A stretch of 64,000 nucleotides of DNA from Synechococcus sp. CS-1325. Lineage in GTDB: Bacteria > Cyanobacteriota > Cyanobacteriia > PCC-6307 > Cyanobiaceae. Within the stretch, counting starts at the first letter, position 1. Each line of letters starts with the position of its first letter. This document shows positions 20,491 to 29,675 of this stretch, piece after piece. The stretch covers positions 124,001 to 188,000 of the forward strand of contig JAHLYW010000046.1 of NCBI GenBank assembly GCA_025128135.1, given 5' to 3'. Both the position numbers and the translations under genes were made by a program. The notes under the pieces were generated by a model, which was not told where the DNA came from, searched no databases, and saw only the letters and a list, made by a program, of their open reading frames with translations.

Positions 20491-22554
20491 GTGACCGCCG
20501 CCACTCCAGCCGCTCCCCAATCCGCCGCCGGCACCGCCGTGATCCCTGAGGCGAACCCGACGACCGGAGCCCTTTCCTGGTGGCGGACGTTCCTGCTCTG
20601 GTGGGGTGAATTCAGCCTCCAGACCAAGCTGCTCGCCGTGGCCACCCTGGTGGTGAGCCTGATGATGACGGGCATCACATTCTTTGCCTTCCACAGCATC
20701 CAGCGGGATGCCCGCATGAGTGACACCCGCTTCGCCCGGGACCTCGGTCTGCTGCTTTCCGCCAACGTCACGCCGCTGGTGGCCGAAAGCAGGGACAGGG
20801 AACTGGCAGCGGTGGCCGAGCGCTTCTGGCGCTCCAGCCGCAGCCTTCGCTACATCTTCTTCGCGGATCCTGATGGGGTGATCTATCTGGGGATCCCGAT
20901 CAGCGCCACCAACGGTGGCAGCGAGCTGCTGCTCAGCCGCCGCCTGGAGCTGCCCGCCGATCTGCAGCGGCGGCCCCAGAACCCCCTGATCCGTCAGCAC
21001 CTCAGCCCCGATGGCCAGGTGACCGATGTGTTCGTGCCGATGGTGAGCGACGGTCGCTACCTCGGGGTGCTGGCACTCGGCATCAATCCCAATGAGGCGG
21101 TGCTGGCCAGCGCCGCCCTCACCCGCGAAGTCACGGTGGCGGTGTTCATCTCGATCTGGGTGCTGGTGATTCTCGGGGCGGTGTTCAACGCGCTGACGAT
21201 CACCCGGCCGATCAAGGAGCTGCTCGAGGGGGTGCGCTCCATCGCCGGGGGCGACTTCGAGGCCCGCATTTCCCTGCCGGTGGGGGGCGAACTGGGCGAG
21301 CTGCTGCAGGGCTTCAACGACATGGCTTCCCGCCTGGAGGTGTACGACGCCGCCAACATCGAAGAGCTCACCGCTGCCCAGGTGAAGCAGCAGACCCTGA
21401 TCGCCACCATGGCGGATGGTGCCGCCCTGCTCGATGGGGAAGGGAGCATCGTGCTGGTCAACCCCGCCGCACGCCGACTGTTTCGCTGGGAGGGCCGCAA
21501 CCTGGAGGGGAACGAGCTCTGCGATGAGCTGCCCGAGATCCTGGCCATGGAGTTGCAGGAACCGCTGCACAGCCTGCTGGGCGGCGAGAGGGACACCGCC
21601 GATGTTCGCTGCAGCTTCGGGGAGCCGGCCCGCACGCTGCGGATCGTCCTGCAGAGCGTCAAGGATGTCAGCGGTGAAAGCCTCAAGGGCATTGCCATGA
21701 CCGTCCAGGACCTGACCCGCGAGGTCGAGCTCAATGCGGCCCAGAGCCGGTTCATCAGCAACGTCTCCCACGAGCTGCGCACACCTCTGTTCAACATCAA
21801 GAGCTACGTGGAAACCCTCCACGACCTGCGCGATCAGCTCAGCGAGGAGGAAACCCAGGAGTTCCTGGCGATCGCCAATGCCGAAACGGATCGCCTCACC
21901 CGACTCGTCAATGACGTTCTGGATCTCTCCCGGCTGGAATCGGATCGGATCTGGAATCTGGAGCCGATCGAGTTACGGCCGGCGATCGAGCAGACCCTTC
22001 GCAACTACAGGCTCAACGCCATAGAGAAAGGAGTGTGCCTTGACCTGGAAGTGGACTCCGACCTGCCAAGGGTGATGGGCAACTGGGATCTGATCCTGCA
22101 GGTTCTCGACAACCTGGTCGGCAATGGCCTCAAGTTCACCGCCGCCGGCGGCCACCTCAAGCTCAGGGCCTACCCGTGGCCCGATGCCTGTCCGCTCGAT
22201 CCGAGCACCGCCCCCTGCACAGCCCGGCCATCCTGCGACCTGTCATCGCCGATGCCCCGCCTTCGGCTGGAGATCGCCGATACCGGATCTGGAATTTCAA
22301 GGGAAGACCAGCAACGGATCTTCGAGCGGTTCTACCGGGTCGAAAATGCCGTTCACACCGAAGTGGGAACCGGGCTGGGCCTCTCGATCGTGCAGGGGAT
22401 CCTTGACAAGCACGGCAGCCGGATCCGGATGGTCAGCGAACAGGGTGTCGGCACCACCTTCTGGTTCGACCTCGCCCTTGAGCATGCCGACCACGATGAA
22501 CTGTGGGTCGACGGGGAGCGCCGTCAGCACGCTCTCTCAGCAGCCAGCCACTGA
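20491..22554 (+). CDS. nblS: NblS/DspA (Hik33)-type sensor histidine kinase
   Basis: A 687-residue membrane histidine kinase. A first membrane helix (LAVATLVVSLMMTGITFFAF) is followed by an extracytoplasmic sensing region, a second helix (VAVFISIWVLVILGAVF), HAMP (ITRPIKELLEGV), a PAS domain, HisKA with the phospho-acceptor in FISNVSHELRTPLFNIKSY (His about 427), and an ATPase domain with DNLVGNGLKFT, DTGSGIS and GTGLGLSI. The order and wording match NblS/DspA, known to control high-light and nutrient-stress responses through RpaB. The GTG at 20491 begins 26 bases after purD; no ATG lies nearer. Confidence 0.9.
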   Translation: MTAATPAAPQSAAGTAVIPEANPTTGALSWWRTFLLWWGEFSLQTKLLAVATLVVSLMMTGITFFAFHSIQRDARMSDTRFARDLGLLLSANVTPLVAESRDRELAAVAERFWRSSRSLRYIFFADPDGVIYLGIPISATNGGSELLLSRRLELPADLQRRPQNPLIRQHLSPDGQVTDVFVPMVSDGRYLGVLALGINPNEAVLASAALTREVTVAVFISIWVLVILGAVFNALTITRPIKELLEGVRSIAGGDFEARISLPVGGELGELLQGFNDMASRLEVYDAANIEELTAAQVKQQTLIATMADGAALLDGEGSIVLVNPAARRLFRWEGRNLEGNELCDELPEILAMELQEPLHSLLGGERDTADVRCSFGEPARTLRIVLQSVKDVSGESLKGIAMTVQDLTREVELNAAQSRFISNVSHELRTPLFNIKSYVETLHDLRDQLSEEETQEFLAIANAETDRLTRLVNDVLDLSRLESDRIWNLEPIELRPAIEQTLRNYRLNAIEKGVCLDLEVDSDLPRVMGNWDLILQVLDNLVGNGLKFTAAGGHLKLRAYPWPDACPLDPSTAPCTARPSCDLSSPMPRLRLEIADTGSGISREDQQRIFERFYRVENAVHTEVGTGLGLSIVQGILDKHGSRIRMVSEQGVGTTFWFDLALEHADHDELWVDGERRQHALSAASH

Positions 22555-22600
22555 AGGGTTGCCAGGGAGCGCCTGCAGTGAGGCGAAACGATTGATTGAG

Positions 22601-24142
22601 TCAGAGCTCCTCGCCGGCGACCCCCCGCACGATCCTCGAGAGTTCGTTGCGCTCGTCGTTGGTGATGCGATGGGGAACGCCGCTGATGATCCGCTCGAAA
22701 TTGGAGAAGGAATTCCGGATCTCCGGCCCGTCGCTGGTGATCACGAATTCACGGATCCCCTTGTCGTGGGCCGAACCCCGCATCTTGAACACGTTGATCG
22801 CCCGGGCCATCTCGCCGCGAATCTCCACATACTGCAACAGCAGAATGGTGTCGGTGATTGTGGAGATATGGGAATCCGTGATTGAGTGGCTCCCCATGAA
22901 CTCTTCCGATGTATTGGTGAAGAAACCAGCAATCTCTTCCTGCTTGGCATAGCCGGTAACACCGATCACGAACTGGCGAAAGCTGTTGTGGCTCACCCCC
23001 CTGGAGAGGGCGGAGAGAGAGTCAATCGCCATTCTCGATGGCTTGAAATCACTGATCTGGGTTTTGATGATCTGGAGATGATCCTCAAGGCCCGTGGATT
23101 CCGGATAAGCGCAGATGATCCGCAACAATCCATCCTGCTCCATCTGCTCAAAATCCATGCCCCAGCTGGTGGCATTGCGCAGGAGCTGGGCGCGGGATTC
23201 CTCGAAGGCGAAGACGATCGCCCGCTCGTTGTTCTGGCAGGCATTCTCAACAAACTTACTGACCAGAAGCGTTTTGCCTGTTCCGGTGGCGCCGGTGGCC
23301 AGGATGATCGAATCCTTGAAGAAGCCCCCCCCACACATCTCGTCGAGCCGGGCCACCCCGGAGCTGACCCGCACATTGGATGAACGCTGGGTGAGACGCA
23401 TGGCCCCCAGGGGAATGATGCTCACCCCATTCGCCCCCATCGTGAACGGGAACTCCCCTTTCATGTGGGTCGTTCCCCTCAGCTTGAGAATTTCCACTGT
23501 GCGTCTGCGGCGCTCACCCTCGAGCACATTGCGCAGAATGATCACATTGTCAGAAACGAACTCCTCAACCCCGTAGCGGGCAATCGCTCCATACTCCTCA
23601 ATCCGCTCGGTTGTCATCACGGTGGTGACGCCGATCTCCTTGAGCCTGGCGATCATCCGGAAGATTTCTCGGCGCACCACCGAAAGTGCGTCGTACTGTT
23701 GAAAAACTGCCGTGATCGAATCAATCGCCACCCGGCGGGCCTTGTATTTGCGAATCGCATAATTAATTCGCTCAATTAATCCAGAAAGATCAAAATTGCC
23801 GGCCACATCCTGACCATCAGGATCCGGAGATGCATCCAGAATGAACAGTTTACCCTGGTCGATCAACGATTGAAGATCCCAACCAAAGCTGGACGCATTT
23901 CGGATCACATCTCGCGGCGACTCTTCAAAGGTGACGAAGATACCGGGCTCATCATATTTTTGAATTCCATTGTAAAGAAAATGAAGCGAAAAAATTGTTT
24001 TTCCGGTGCCAGAGGTGCCGCTGATCAGGGTTGAGCGCCCCGTCGGCAACCCACCCTGAAGAATATCGTCAAGACCCTCAACACCGGTAGGGAGTTTATG
24101 AACCTGAGCTGGAAAGTCAGGATTCGGCATGATGTTCTGCAT
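22601..24142 (-). CDS. kaiC: Circadian clock protein KaiC
   Basis: The 513-residue double RecA-like ATPase at the centre of the clock. Both P-loops are intact (CI GTSGTGKT ending near residue 49; CII GATGTGKT with Lys290), as are the catalytic Glu pairs at 73/74 and 314/315. The phosphorylation stretch SHSITDSHISTITDTI places Ser427 and Thr428, with Thr422 nearby, at the positions equivalent to S431, T432 and T426 of S. elongatus. All the residues needed for the phosphorylation cycle are therefore kept. The ATG at 24142 begins 24 bases after kaiB; an ATG at 24130 is an alternative. Confidence 0.98.
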   Translation of the reverse strand: MQNIMPNPDFPAQVHKLPTGVEGLDDILQGGLPTGRSTLISGTSGTGKTIFSLHFLYNGIQKYDEPGIFVTFEESPRDVIRNASSFGWDLQSLIDQGKLFILDASPDPDGQDVAGNFDLSGLIERINYAIRKYKARRVAIDSITAVFQQYDALSVVRREIFRMIARLKEIGVTTVMTTERIEEYGAIARYGVEEFVSDNVIILRNVLEGERRRRTVEILKLRGTTHMKGEFPFTMGANGVSIIPLGAMRLTQRSSNVRVSSGVARLDEMCGGGFFKDSIILATGATGTGKTLLVSKFVENACQNNERAIVFAFEESRAQLLRNATSWGMDFEQMEQDGLLRIICAYPESTGLEDHLQIIKTQISDFKPSRMAIDSLSALSRGVSHNSFRQFVIGVTGYAKQEEIAGFFTNTSEEFMGSHSITDSHISTITDTILLLQYVEIRGEMARAINVFKMRGSAHDKGIREFVITSDGPEIRNSFSNFERIISGVPHRITNDERNELSRIVRGVAGEEL

Positions 24143-24166
24143 GACAATCTCGAAAGATGAAATCCA

Positions 24167-24523
24167 TCAAAGAAGGGGCGGTTTGGCCGTTTCTTCAGGA
24201 GAGTCCATGGAGCCATCGATCAGATCGGTCTCCGAGAGCTCGTCATAGAGAAGATCCAGGCCGATCAGCACGCGCTCACGGTCGGAGAGGTCACCGATGA
24301 TCCGCCGGACGGGCGGTGGCAGAATTTTGGCCAGGGTGGGAGTGGCCAGGATTTTGTCCTCTTCGGCCAGCTGCGGATTCTTGAGGACATCAATCACCTT
24401 GAGCGCATAGACGCCTTTGAACTCCGATTCGAGGATGGTGCGCAATGTCTTGAGCGCTCGCATCGAGTTCGGAGTGTTTCCCGCAACATACAGTTTCAGA
24501 ATGTAGGCCTTTGGTGGTGGCAT
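24167..24523 (-). CDS. kaiB: Circadian clock protein KaiB
   Basis: A 118-residue thioredoxin-like, fold-switching protein that binds the KaiC CI ring and sequesters KaiA. The family start is [20 protein letters not shown] and the core continues with [20 protein letters not shown]. The ATG at 24523 shares a base with the kaiA stop (TGATG) and is preferred to an in-frame GTG at 24529. It is about 15 residues longer than the S. elongatus protein, with an acidic tail near the C-terminus. Confidence 0.97.
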   Translation of the reverse strand: MPPPKAYILKLYVAGNTPNSMRALKTLRTILESEFKGVYALKVIDVLKNPQLAEEDKILATPTLAKILPPPVRRIIGDLSDRERVLIGLDLLYDELSETDLIDGSMDSPEETAKPPLL

Positions 24524-25386
24524 CAACACATCTCCTGGCGAGCCGCCGTAAAACCAGAAACCGCTTCAATCTTCTCAAAAAAAGGTTCCGGAGGCAAGGA
24601 CCGCCGATACATTTCACACAGATGGGCCAGCACATCCATCAAAGCAAGCCGATAATCCCTGAGGAAATCATTCTTCCGTCCCTTGAATTTCAGGAGATTC
24701 CAGAACTCATCGATCAAATCCATGTGAATCTCAACTGTCTTGGTAACCGGGATATCACTGAAGAAAACTGTGTTCACGAAACTTTCCAGGGCTTGGTTGG
24801 CTGCCGCCGGATCCCTGAAGTAGCTGATCAGCAGGTCTCGGTAGGTTCGCTCCAAGGATTGCAGCAGAGTGCCACGCTCAGGAGCCGAGAGGTTCCGAAA
24901 GAAGCGGTTGGGATCTCGTTTATAGAACACACCAAGGTATCCGAGCCTTTCCTTTAGGCGGTCGGAGAACTTCCACTTCTGGGGTATTCCAGCCTCGCTG
25001 GCCGTTTCCGGCTCGGCAACCTGTCCCCGGCGCAGGAAGCGCGAAATGGCAGCGTCCAGGCTGTAGCTGAGCTGGGGGAGCTGGTCCTTGGCAAGGTGAA
25101 CTTCGGCGGCATGAAAGTCAAGCTGTCCGGTCACCGGGCCCAGGATGACGGTCGGCAGCACCAGCCCCAGGCTCCAGAGGCGCCGCAGGGTTTCGCCGCT
25201 CAGCAGGCCCTGCTCGAGCAGAATGGCGTCAAAGCCATCCCATCTCTCCTCAAGAACCGCTCCCGGGTCGGCTTCTTCTCCGAGATCCATCAGCTCGTAG
25301 CGGCCTTCCCTCAGCCACTGGCCGCAGGCTTCCCTGAGCAGGGGATCCCTGAGCAGGGATGCGATGGTGAGGGCCGGCTGGACCAT
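24523..25386 (-). CDS. kaiA: Circadian clock protein KaiA
   Basis: A 287-residue activator of KaiC autophosphorylation. The N-terminal pseudo-receiver domain (about residues 1-130) leads through a linker rich in Glu/Ala to the four-helix C-terminal dimer and KaiC-binding domain. That domain is visible as [20 protein letters not shown] and [19 protein letters not shown]. It is full length, not the truncated form known from other lineages. The ATG at 25386 was chosen because the family start ([15 protein letters not shown]) begins there. It is coupled to kaiB by TGATG and is divergent from rplU. Confidence 0.96.
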   Translation of the reverse strand: MVQPALTIASLLRDPLLREACGQWLREGRYELMDLGEEADPGAVLEERWDGFDAILLEQGLLSGETLRRLWSLGLVLPTVILGPVTGQLDFHAAEVHLAKDQLPQLSYSLDAAISRFLRRGQVAEPETASEAGIPQKWKFSDRLKERLGYLGVFYKRDPNRFFRNLSAPERGTLLQSLERTYRDLLISYFRDPAAANQALESFVNTVFFSDIPVTKTVEIHMDLIDEFWNLLKFKGRKNDFLRDYRLALMDVLAHLCEMYRRSLPPEPFFEKIEAVSGFTAARQEMC

Positions 25387-25566
25387 CTGCCACGTTCGGC
25401 TCTGAGCTGCTGACCTTAGGTGTTGACGACCGGGTGAGTGACGAGCAAGGATGGATCTTCCTTGATTTCGCTGGATGTGAGTCTGGCCTGAACAATTCCA
25501 AAGCACAGCCGGGGTGGCTTCACCCTCGATCGCTCTGGGATTTGCCTGACCACGCCACCTGTTTCC

Positions 25567-26004
25567 ATGACCAACACCCCTGCCGGCGACGGCGTCCCGG
25601 CCAACGAGCTTCCGGCTAACGGATCTCTGGCCAACGGAACTCTGGCCAACGGCATATCCCCGGCCGCACCGGGTCCCTACGCGATCGCCGAGGCTTCCGG
25701 TCAGCAGTTCTGGCTGCAGCCCAACCGTTACTACGACCTTGACCGGATCCATGCCGAGGTCGACGCCATCGTCACCCTGGATCAGATTCTCCTGGTGCGT
25801 GATTCCAGTGGCACCCGCCTGGGGCTTCCCCACGTGCCGGAAGCCACCGTCACCCTCAAGGTGATCGCCCATCGACGCGGACCCAAGATCCTCGTGTACA
25901 AGATGCGCCCCAAGAAGAAAACCCGCCGCAAAAACGGCCACCGCCAGGAACTCACCCGGGTGATGGTCGAGTCGATCACCGTGGGCGGCCAGCCCCTCAG
26001 CTGA
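25567..26004 (+). CDS. rplU: Ribosomal protein L21, with repeat-bearing N-terminal extension
   Basis: A 145-residue 50S subunit protein. The L21 core starts at about residue 37 ([19 protein letters not shown]) and carries the RNA-binding [17 protein letters not shown]. The first 36 residues are extra compared with the usual 103-residue protein. They hold four 15-bp in-frame repeats ([20 protein letters not shown]). Extensions of varied sequence occur in other picocyanobacterial L21, so it is probably real but disordered. rpmA follows after 65 bases. Confidence 0.95.
   Translation: MTNTPAGDGVPANELPANGSLANGTLANGISPAAPGPYAIAEASGQQFWLQPNRYYDLDRIHAEVDAIVTLDQILLVRDSSGTRLGLPHVPEATVTLKVIAHRRGPKILVYKMRPKKKTRRKNGHRQELTRVMVESITVGGQPLS
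25597..25656. repeat. Four 15-bp tandem repeats inside rplU
   Basis: Units begin at 25597, 25612, 25627 and 25642, each centred on GCCAACGG or a near-copy, and encode residues 11-30 of L21. The period is a multiple of three, so copy-number changes would leave the frame intact. Confidence 0.85.
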
Positions 26005-26069
26005 ACCCAAGGGCTCCTGCTCCTTACGTCTGTTTCCGCTCTCCTCTCTCCCTTTTCAGGTTTGATTCC

Positions 26070-26336
26070 ATGGCCCACAAGAAAGGCACCGGCTCCACCC
26101 GCAACGGCCGGGATTCCAATTCCAAGCGCCTGGGCGTGAAGCGTTACGGCGGCGAAACCGTCAGTGCCGGCTCGATCCTGATCCGCCAGCGGGGCACCTC
26201 GGTGCTCCCCGGCCTGAATGTCGGTCGTGGATCCGATGACACCCTGTTCGCCCTGGTGGATGGCGTGGTGAACTTCGAGAGCATCAAGCGAAGCCTGCGC
26301 AACCGCAAGCGCATCAATGTGGCGGTTCCTGTCTGA
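26070..26336 (+). CDS. rpmA: Ribosomal protein L27
   Basis: An 88-residue 50S protein whose N-terminus reaches the peptidyl transferase centre. It begins [20 protein letters not shown], without the longer cleaved leader known from Firmicutes, and continues with [20 protein letters not shown]. It pairs with rplU as in most bacteria. The last 23 bases overlap the end of the convergent methyltransferase gene. Confidence 0.97.
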   Translation: MAHKKGTGSTRNGRDSNSKRLGVKRYGGETVSAGSILIRQRGTSVLPGLNVGRGSDDTLFALVDGVVNFESIKRSLRNRKRINVAVPV

Positions 26337-27147
26337 GCCGATAGGCCCTGGCAGTGATCAGAAAGGGGTGGAACACCTCGAGATACCGGTCCTGGAGTGT
26401 CTGAAAAAAGCGCTCCACCAGGGCCGGTTCATCGAAATGGAAGGGATACTCCCCCTGAAACCCCTTGAAGAAATACCAGTTGAGCAGGGCTGTGGCGTCG
26501 GTTTCCATGCGTGCTGCGAATCCGAGCAACTGAGCCGCCGGGTCCGGCAGATGCTCCAGCACGTCAAGGCAGATGATCGTCTGGAACCGGTCTGGCAAGG
26601 CCGGATCGTCCAGGTCCCGGCAAACCCGTAACCGCCTGCTCAGCCCCAGCTCTTCGGCCCGCCGAGTCACAAAAGCGCGGTTGTGGGGATTGAGATCCAC
26701 GAACCAGACGCACTCCACCGCCGGCAGGGCGGCTGCAGCCAAGGCGTGGCTACCGATTCCACCACCGAAATCGAGCACCTGCCCGCGGGCGAAACGGGCC
26801 TGCAGACGCAGGGTTTCGGCGATGTAGTCCGCACTGCCGAGGTGCCAGGCCGCTAACTCGAGGAGGTGTCCCGTACCGACCGTTTCCTCATAGAACGCAC
26901 CGACCCGCTGCGGATCGAAATCCACCGCACCAGGATGAAGAGCCGCCAGATCGCTGCAACTGGCGGCCAGCCGCTGCTCCAACAACTCCGGAGCCAGCTC
27001 AAGAAAAGCAGCCAGTTGCTCCCTGAGGGCAAAGCCATCGAGCAGAAAGCGCTCCACTCCGATGGTGGTGGCACCCACGGCGGAGCTGGCGGGTTCGGCC
27101 TGGATCAGCTCGGACACAACGGGGCAGCCACTGGCAACATCCCTCAA
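26314..27147 (-). CDS. SAM-dependent methyltransferase
   Basis: A class I methyltransferase of about 277 residues. The SAM-binding glycine loop is [20 protein letters not shown], followed by the acidic [10 protein letters not shown] and the motif II/III region [13 protein letters not shown]. The N-terminal 90 residues are helical. The substrate is unknown. Start choice is uncertain: a TTG at 27147 abuts the upstream transporter stop, while an ATG at 27189 would overlap that gene by 41 bases. The 3' end overlaps the convergent rpmA by 23 bases. Confidence 0.8.
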   Translation of the reverse strand: MRDVASGCPVVSELIQAEPASSAVGATTIGVERFLLDGFALREQLAAFLELAPELLEQRLAASCSDLAALHPGAVDFDPQRVGAFYEETVGTGHLLELAAWHLGSADYIAETLRLQARFARGQVLDFGGGIGSHALAAAALPAVECVWFVDLNPHNRAFVTRRAEELGLSRRLRVCRDLDDPALPDRFQTIICLDVLEHLPDPAAQLLGFAARMETDATALLNWYFFKGFQGEYPFHFDEPALVERFFQTLQDRYLEVFHPFLITARAYRLRQEPPH

Positions 27148-27148
27148 G

Positions 27149-27949
27149 TTAAGGCGAGCTGCTCTGCCCCTCCCGCTCAGGCACCCCAAGCTCCACGCCG
27201 TCGCCGGGCACTTCCAACCAGCGACGCAGCCAGGCGACCAGCAGATAGAAGGGAATGGTGTCCAGCAGGGCGGCCACGAACTTGAATAGATAGCCGCTGG
27301 CGATGAATGAGCCGAGCTGGGGCAGAACCGGCTCCTCCAGCCGCACCGGCAAGACGTGGGCGGCGTAATGGCTGATCAGCACCACCGCCGAGGTGTCCAC
27401 CAGCTGGCTGACCATGGTGGAGCCGTTGTTGCGCAACCAGAGCGCCTTGCCGCCGCTGAACCGTTTCCAGAAATGAAACAGGCGGACATCGGTGAACTGA
27501 GCGGCAAGGTATGCCGCCATCGAGGCGCCCACCGCCCCAAAAGCCAGCCGCCGCACCTCGAAGAACACCGGCAAGCGTCCCCCTGTGTCGGCCAGGGGCA
27601 TCCCCCCATCGCCGCCATAACCATCGAGGCCCGGCAACACTCCCCCCAGCCAGAGGATCAGCACGATCCAACCATTGAGCAGCAGGCCCACCCAGACCAG
27701 CTGGTTGGCCTTCTGCTCGCCCCAGATCTCGCTGATCAGGTCGGTGCACAGAAATGTGACCGGGTAGGGCAACGCCCCGACCGCCACGACGATCGGCCAA
27801 CCACCGATGGAGCCGAGGCTGAGAAAACGGGTCAGTCCCAGGATGTTGAGCATGCCCATCGTGCCGAGAAAGAGTCCGGCCAGGACCATGAAGGCCAGAT
27901 CGCGGCGGTTCTGCAGGGTCAAGGCACAACGGGGCGGGTGATCTGGCAC
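27149..27949 (-). CDS. Queuosine precursor transporter (YhhQ/COG1738 family)
   Basis: An integral membrane protein of about 266 residues with at least six hydrophobic helices, for example FMVLAGLFLGTMGMLNILGL and WPIVVAVGALPYPVTFLCTD. The conserved block TDLISEIWGEQKANQLVWVG is the mark of the YhhQ family, which takes up queuine precursors for tRNA modification. Long N-terminal in-frame extensions exist; the GTG at 27949 is preferred and a TTG at 27922 is possible. truB on the other strand also concerns tRNA modification. Confidence 0.8.
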   Translation of the reverse strand: MPDHPPRCALTLQNRRDLAFMVLAGLFLGTMGMLNILGLTRFLSLGSIGGWPIVVAVGALPYPVTFLCTDLISEIWGEQKANQLVWVGLLLNGWIVLILWLGGVLPGLDGYGGDGGMPLADTGGRLPVFFEVRRLAFGAVGASMAAYLAAQFTDVRLFHFWKRFSGGKALWLRNNGSTMVSQLVDTSAVVLISHYAAHVLPVRLEEPVLPQLGSFIASGYLFKFVAALLDTIPFYLLVAWLRRWLEVPGDGVELGVPEREGQSSSP

Positions 27950-28034
27950 CAGCCTGCTGGGGCGGGGCCCGGATGCAACAGTTCTCTCGTCCCTCCTCAC
28001 CGCTGCGGCCCTGGACCAACTCTGCGGATTTCTG

Positions 28035-28895
28035 GTGCTCGACAAGCCGGCGGGACTCACCTCCCAGGCCTGTGTGGCCAAGGTGCGCCGGCGCTATGGC
28101 CTCAAGCGCGTCGGCCATGGCGGCACCCTCGATCCGGCCGTGACCGGGGTGCTGCCGATCGCCCTCGGCCCCGCCACCCGTCTGCTGCCCTACCTGCCCG
28201 GCGCCAAGACCTATCACGGCCTGGTGCAACTGGGCCTGCGCACCAGCACCGACGACCTCAGCGGCACGGTGCTGGAGAAAGGGGCGGTCCCGAACCTGGA
28301 TTTCGAGCAGCTGGACAGCTGCCTTGAACACTTCCGCGGACCGATCCAGCAGCGCCCTCCCCAGGTGTCCGCCGTCCACGTCGCCGGAGAACGGGCCCAT
28401 GTCCGGGTCCGCCGCGGAGAGGTCGTCGAGCTCGAAAGCCGTGCCGTGACGATTCACCGCCTGGATCTGCTCAACTGGGATCAGGGAAGCCAGCAGCTCG
28501 AGCTGGTGGTGCACTGCAGTGCCGGCACCTACATCCGGTCGCTGGCCCGGGATCTCGGCGATCAGCTCGGCTGCGGTGGCGCCCTGGCTCAGTTGCGTCG
28601 CACCGAAGCGCTTGGCTTCGACCTGGCTGGCAGCGTCAGCCTGGCGCTGCTGGAGGCCGGAGAGTTGCCGCCCCTCCAGGATCCGCTGCTGGCCCTGGCC
28701 GGGCTGCCCCGGCACCAGCTCGAAGCCAGCGACTGGACGGCCTGGCGCTGTGGCCGCAGCCTGAACACCGACCTGGATCTGGGCTTCGATCAGGCCGTGG
28801 TGGTGGTCGACCCGGATGGCAATCTGGCTGGTATGGCCCGATCGGCCCCGGACGGAAGGCTTCAGCCCCGCCTGGTGTTCGATCCTGCCGGTTGA
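28035..28895 (+). CDS. truB: tRNA pseudouridine(55) synthase
   Basis: A pseudouridine synthase of about 286 residues acting on U55 of the tRNA T-loop. The catalytic Asp is in GHGGTLDPAVTGVLPIALG, and the family block GLTSQACVAKVRRRYGLKRV precedes it. The C-terminal PUA-like part is shorter. The only canonical start, GTG at 28035, cuts into the usual first strand, since the codons just before it read CGFLVLDKP. The true start may be a CTG at 28011 or 27957. The upstream in-frame stop is at 27939-27941, and there is no ATG, GTG or TTG between. Confidence 0.93.
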   Translation: MLDKPAGLTSQACVAKVRRRYGLKRVGHGGTLDPAVTGVLPIALGPATRLLPYLPGAKTYHGLVQLGLRTSTDDLSGTVLEKGAVPNLDFEQLDSCLEHFRGPIQQRPPQVSAVHVAGERAHVRVRRGEVVELESRAVTIHRLDLLNWDQGSQQLELVVHCSAGTYIRSLARDLGDQLGCGGALAQLRRTEALGFDLAGSVSLALLEAGELPPLQDPLLALAGLPRHQLEASDWTAWRCGRSLNTDLDLGFDQAVVVVDPDGNLAGMARSAPDGRLQPRLVFDPAG

Positions 28896-28919
28896 GTTCT
28901 TCCCCCGGAGCCGATTGCG

Positions 28920-29675
28920 ATGGCCGGCCACAGCAAGTGGTCCCAGATCAAGCGCCAGAAGGCGGTCGTTGATGCCAAACGTGGCGTCGTCTTCACCCGT
29001 CTGGGGCGTGAAATCACGGTGGCGGCCCGCAGCGGCGCCGATCCGGCCGGCAACTTCCAGTTGCGCACCGCGATCGAGAAAGCCAAGGCCGCCGGGATGC
29101 CGAACGGCAACATCGATCGGGCGATCGCCAAGGGCTCAGGCCTGGCGACCGGCGAAGCCGATCGCTTCGAGGCCGTTCGCTACGAAGGCTATGGGCCCGG
29201 CGGGGTGGCCGTGCTGGTGGAGGCCTTCACGGACAACCGCAACCGCACTGCGGCCGATCTGCGCCTGGCGTTTGGAAAAAACGGCGGCAACCTCGGCGAG
29301 ACCGGCTGTGTCGGCTACCTGTTCGAACAACGGGGGGTGGTGCGCATCGAGCAGACGCCACTGGCCGAGGAAACCCTCCTGGAGGACCTGCTCGAGCTGG
29401 AGGCCCTGGGATATGAGCTTGACGAGAGTGGCGCGGATGTGATCTGTGCCTTCAGTGGGCTCGAAGCCCTGCAGGACGGACTGCGGCGCCAGGGCTGGGC
29501 CGTGGCGGGCTGGGAACACCGCTGGATCGCCAGCAGGGAGTGCCAGCTCGAAGCCGCCGATCAGCTCAGAACCTGCCTGGGCCTGCTCGACGCCCTGGAC
29601 GATCTCGACGATGTGCGCAGCGTCACCTCCAACCTCGAAGCCGACGAGACCCTGCTGGAGGAGCCGCTCAGCTAG
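28920..29675 (+). CDS. YebC/TACO1-family protein
   Basis: A 251-residue YebC-type protein. Members have been described as transcription factors and, more recently, as helpers of translation through proline stretches. The conserved start is [20 protein letters not shown], with [17 protein letters not shown] and [20 protein letters not shown] further on. The length is typical. It lies 24 bases after truB and converges on nagB, with a four-base overlap at 29672-29675. Confidence 0.93.
   Translation: MAGHSKWSQIKRQKAVVDAKRGVVFTRLGREITVAARSGADPAGNFQLRTAIEKAKAAGMPNGNIDRAIAKGSGLATGEADRFEAVRYEGYGPGGVAVLVEAFTDNRNRTAADLRLAFGKNGGNLGETGCVGYLFEQRGVVRIEQTPLAEETLLEDLLELEALGYELDESGADVICAFSGLEALQDGLRRQGWAVAGWEHRWIASRECQLEAADQLRTCLGLLDALDDLDDVRSVTSNLEADETLLEEPLS

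Noticed and set aside
20461..21822. A 453-codon minus-strand open frame opposite nblS
   Set aside because: It is the antisense shadow of nblS with His/Gln-rich composition and no motif.
22560..22600. Weak hairpin CGCCT/AGGCG between nblS and kaiC as a terminator
   Set aside because: The stem is five base pairs with a six-base loop and no T run on either strand.
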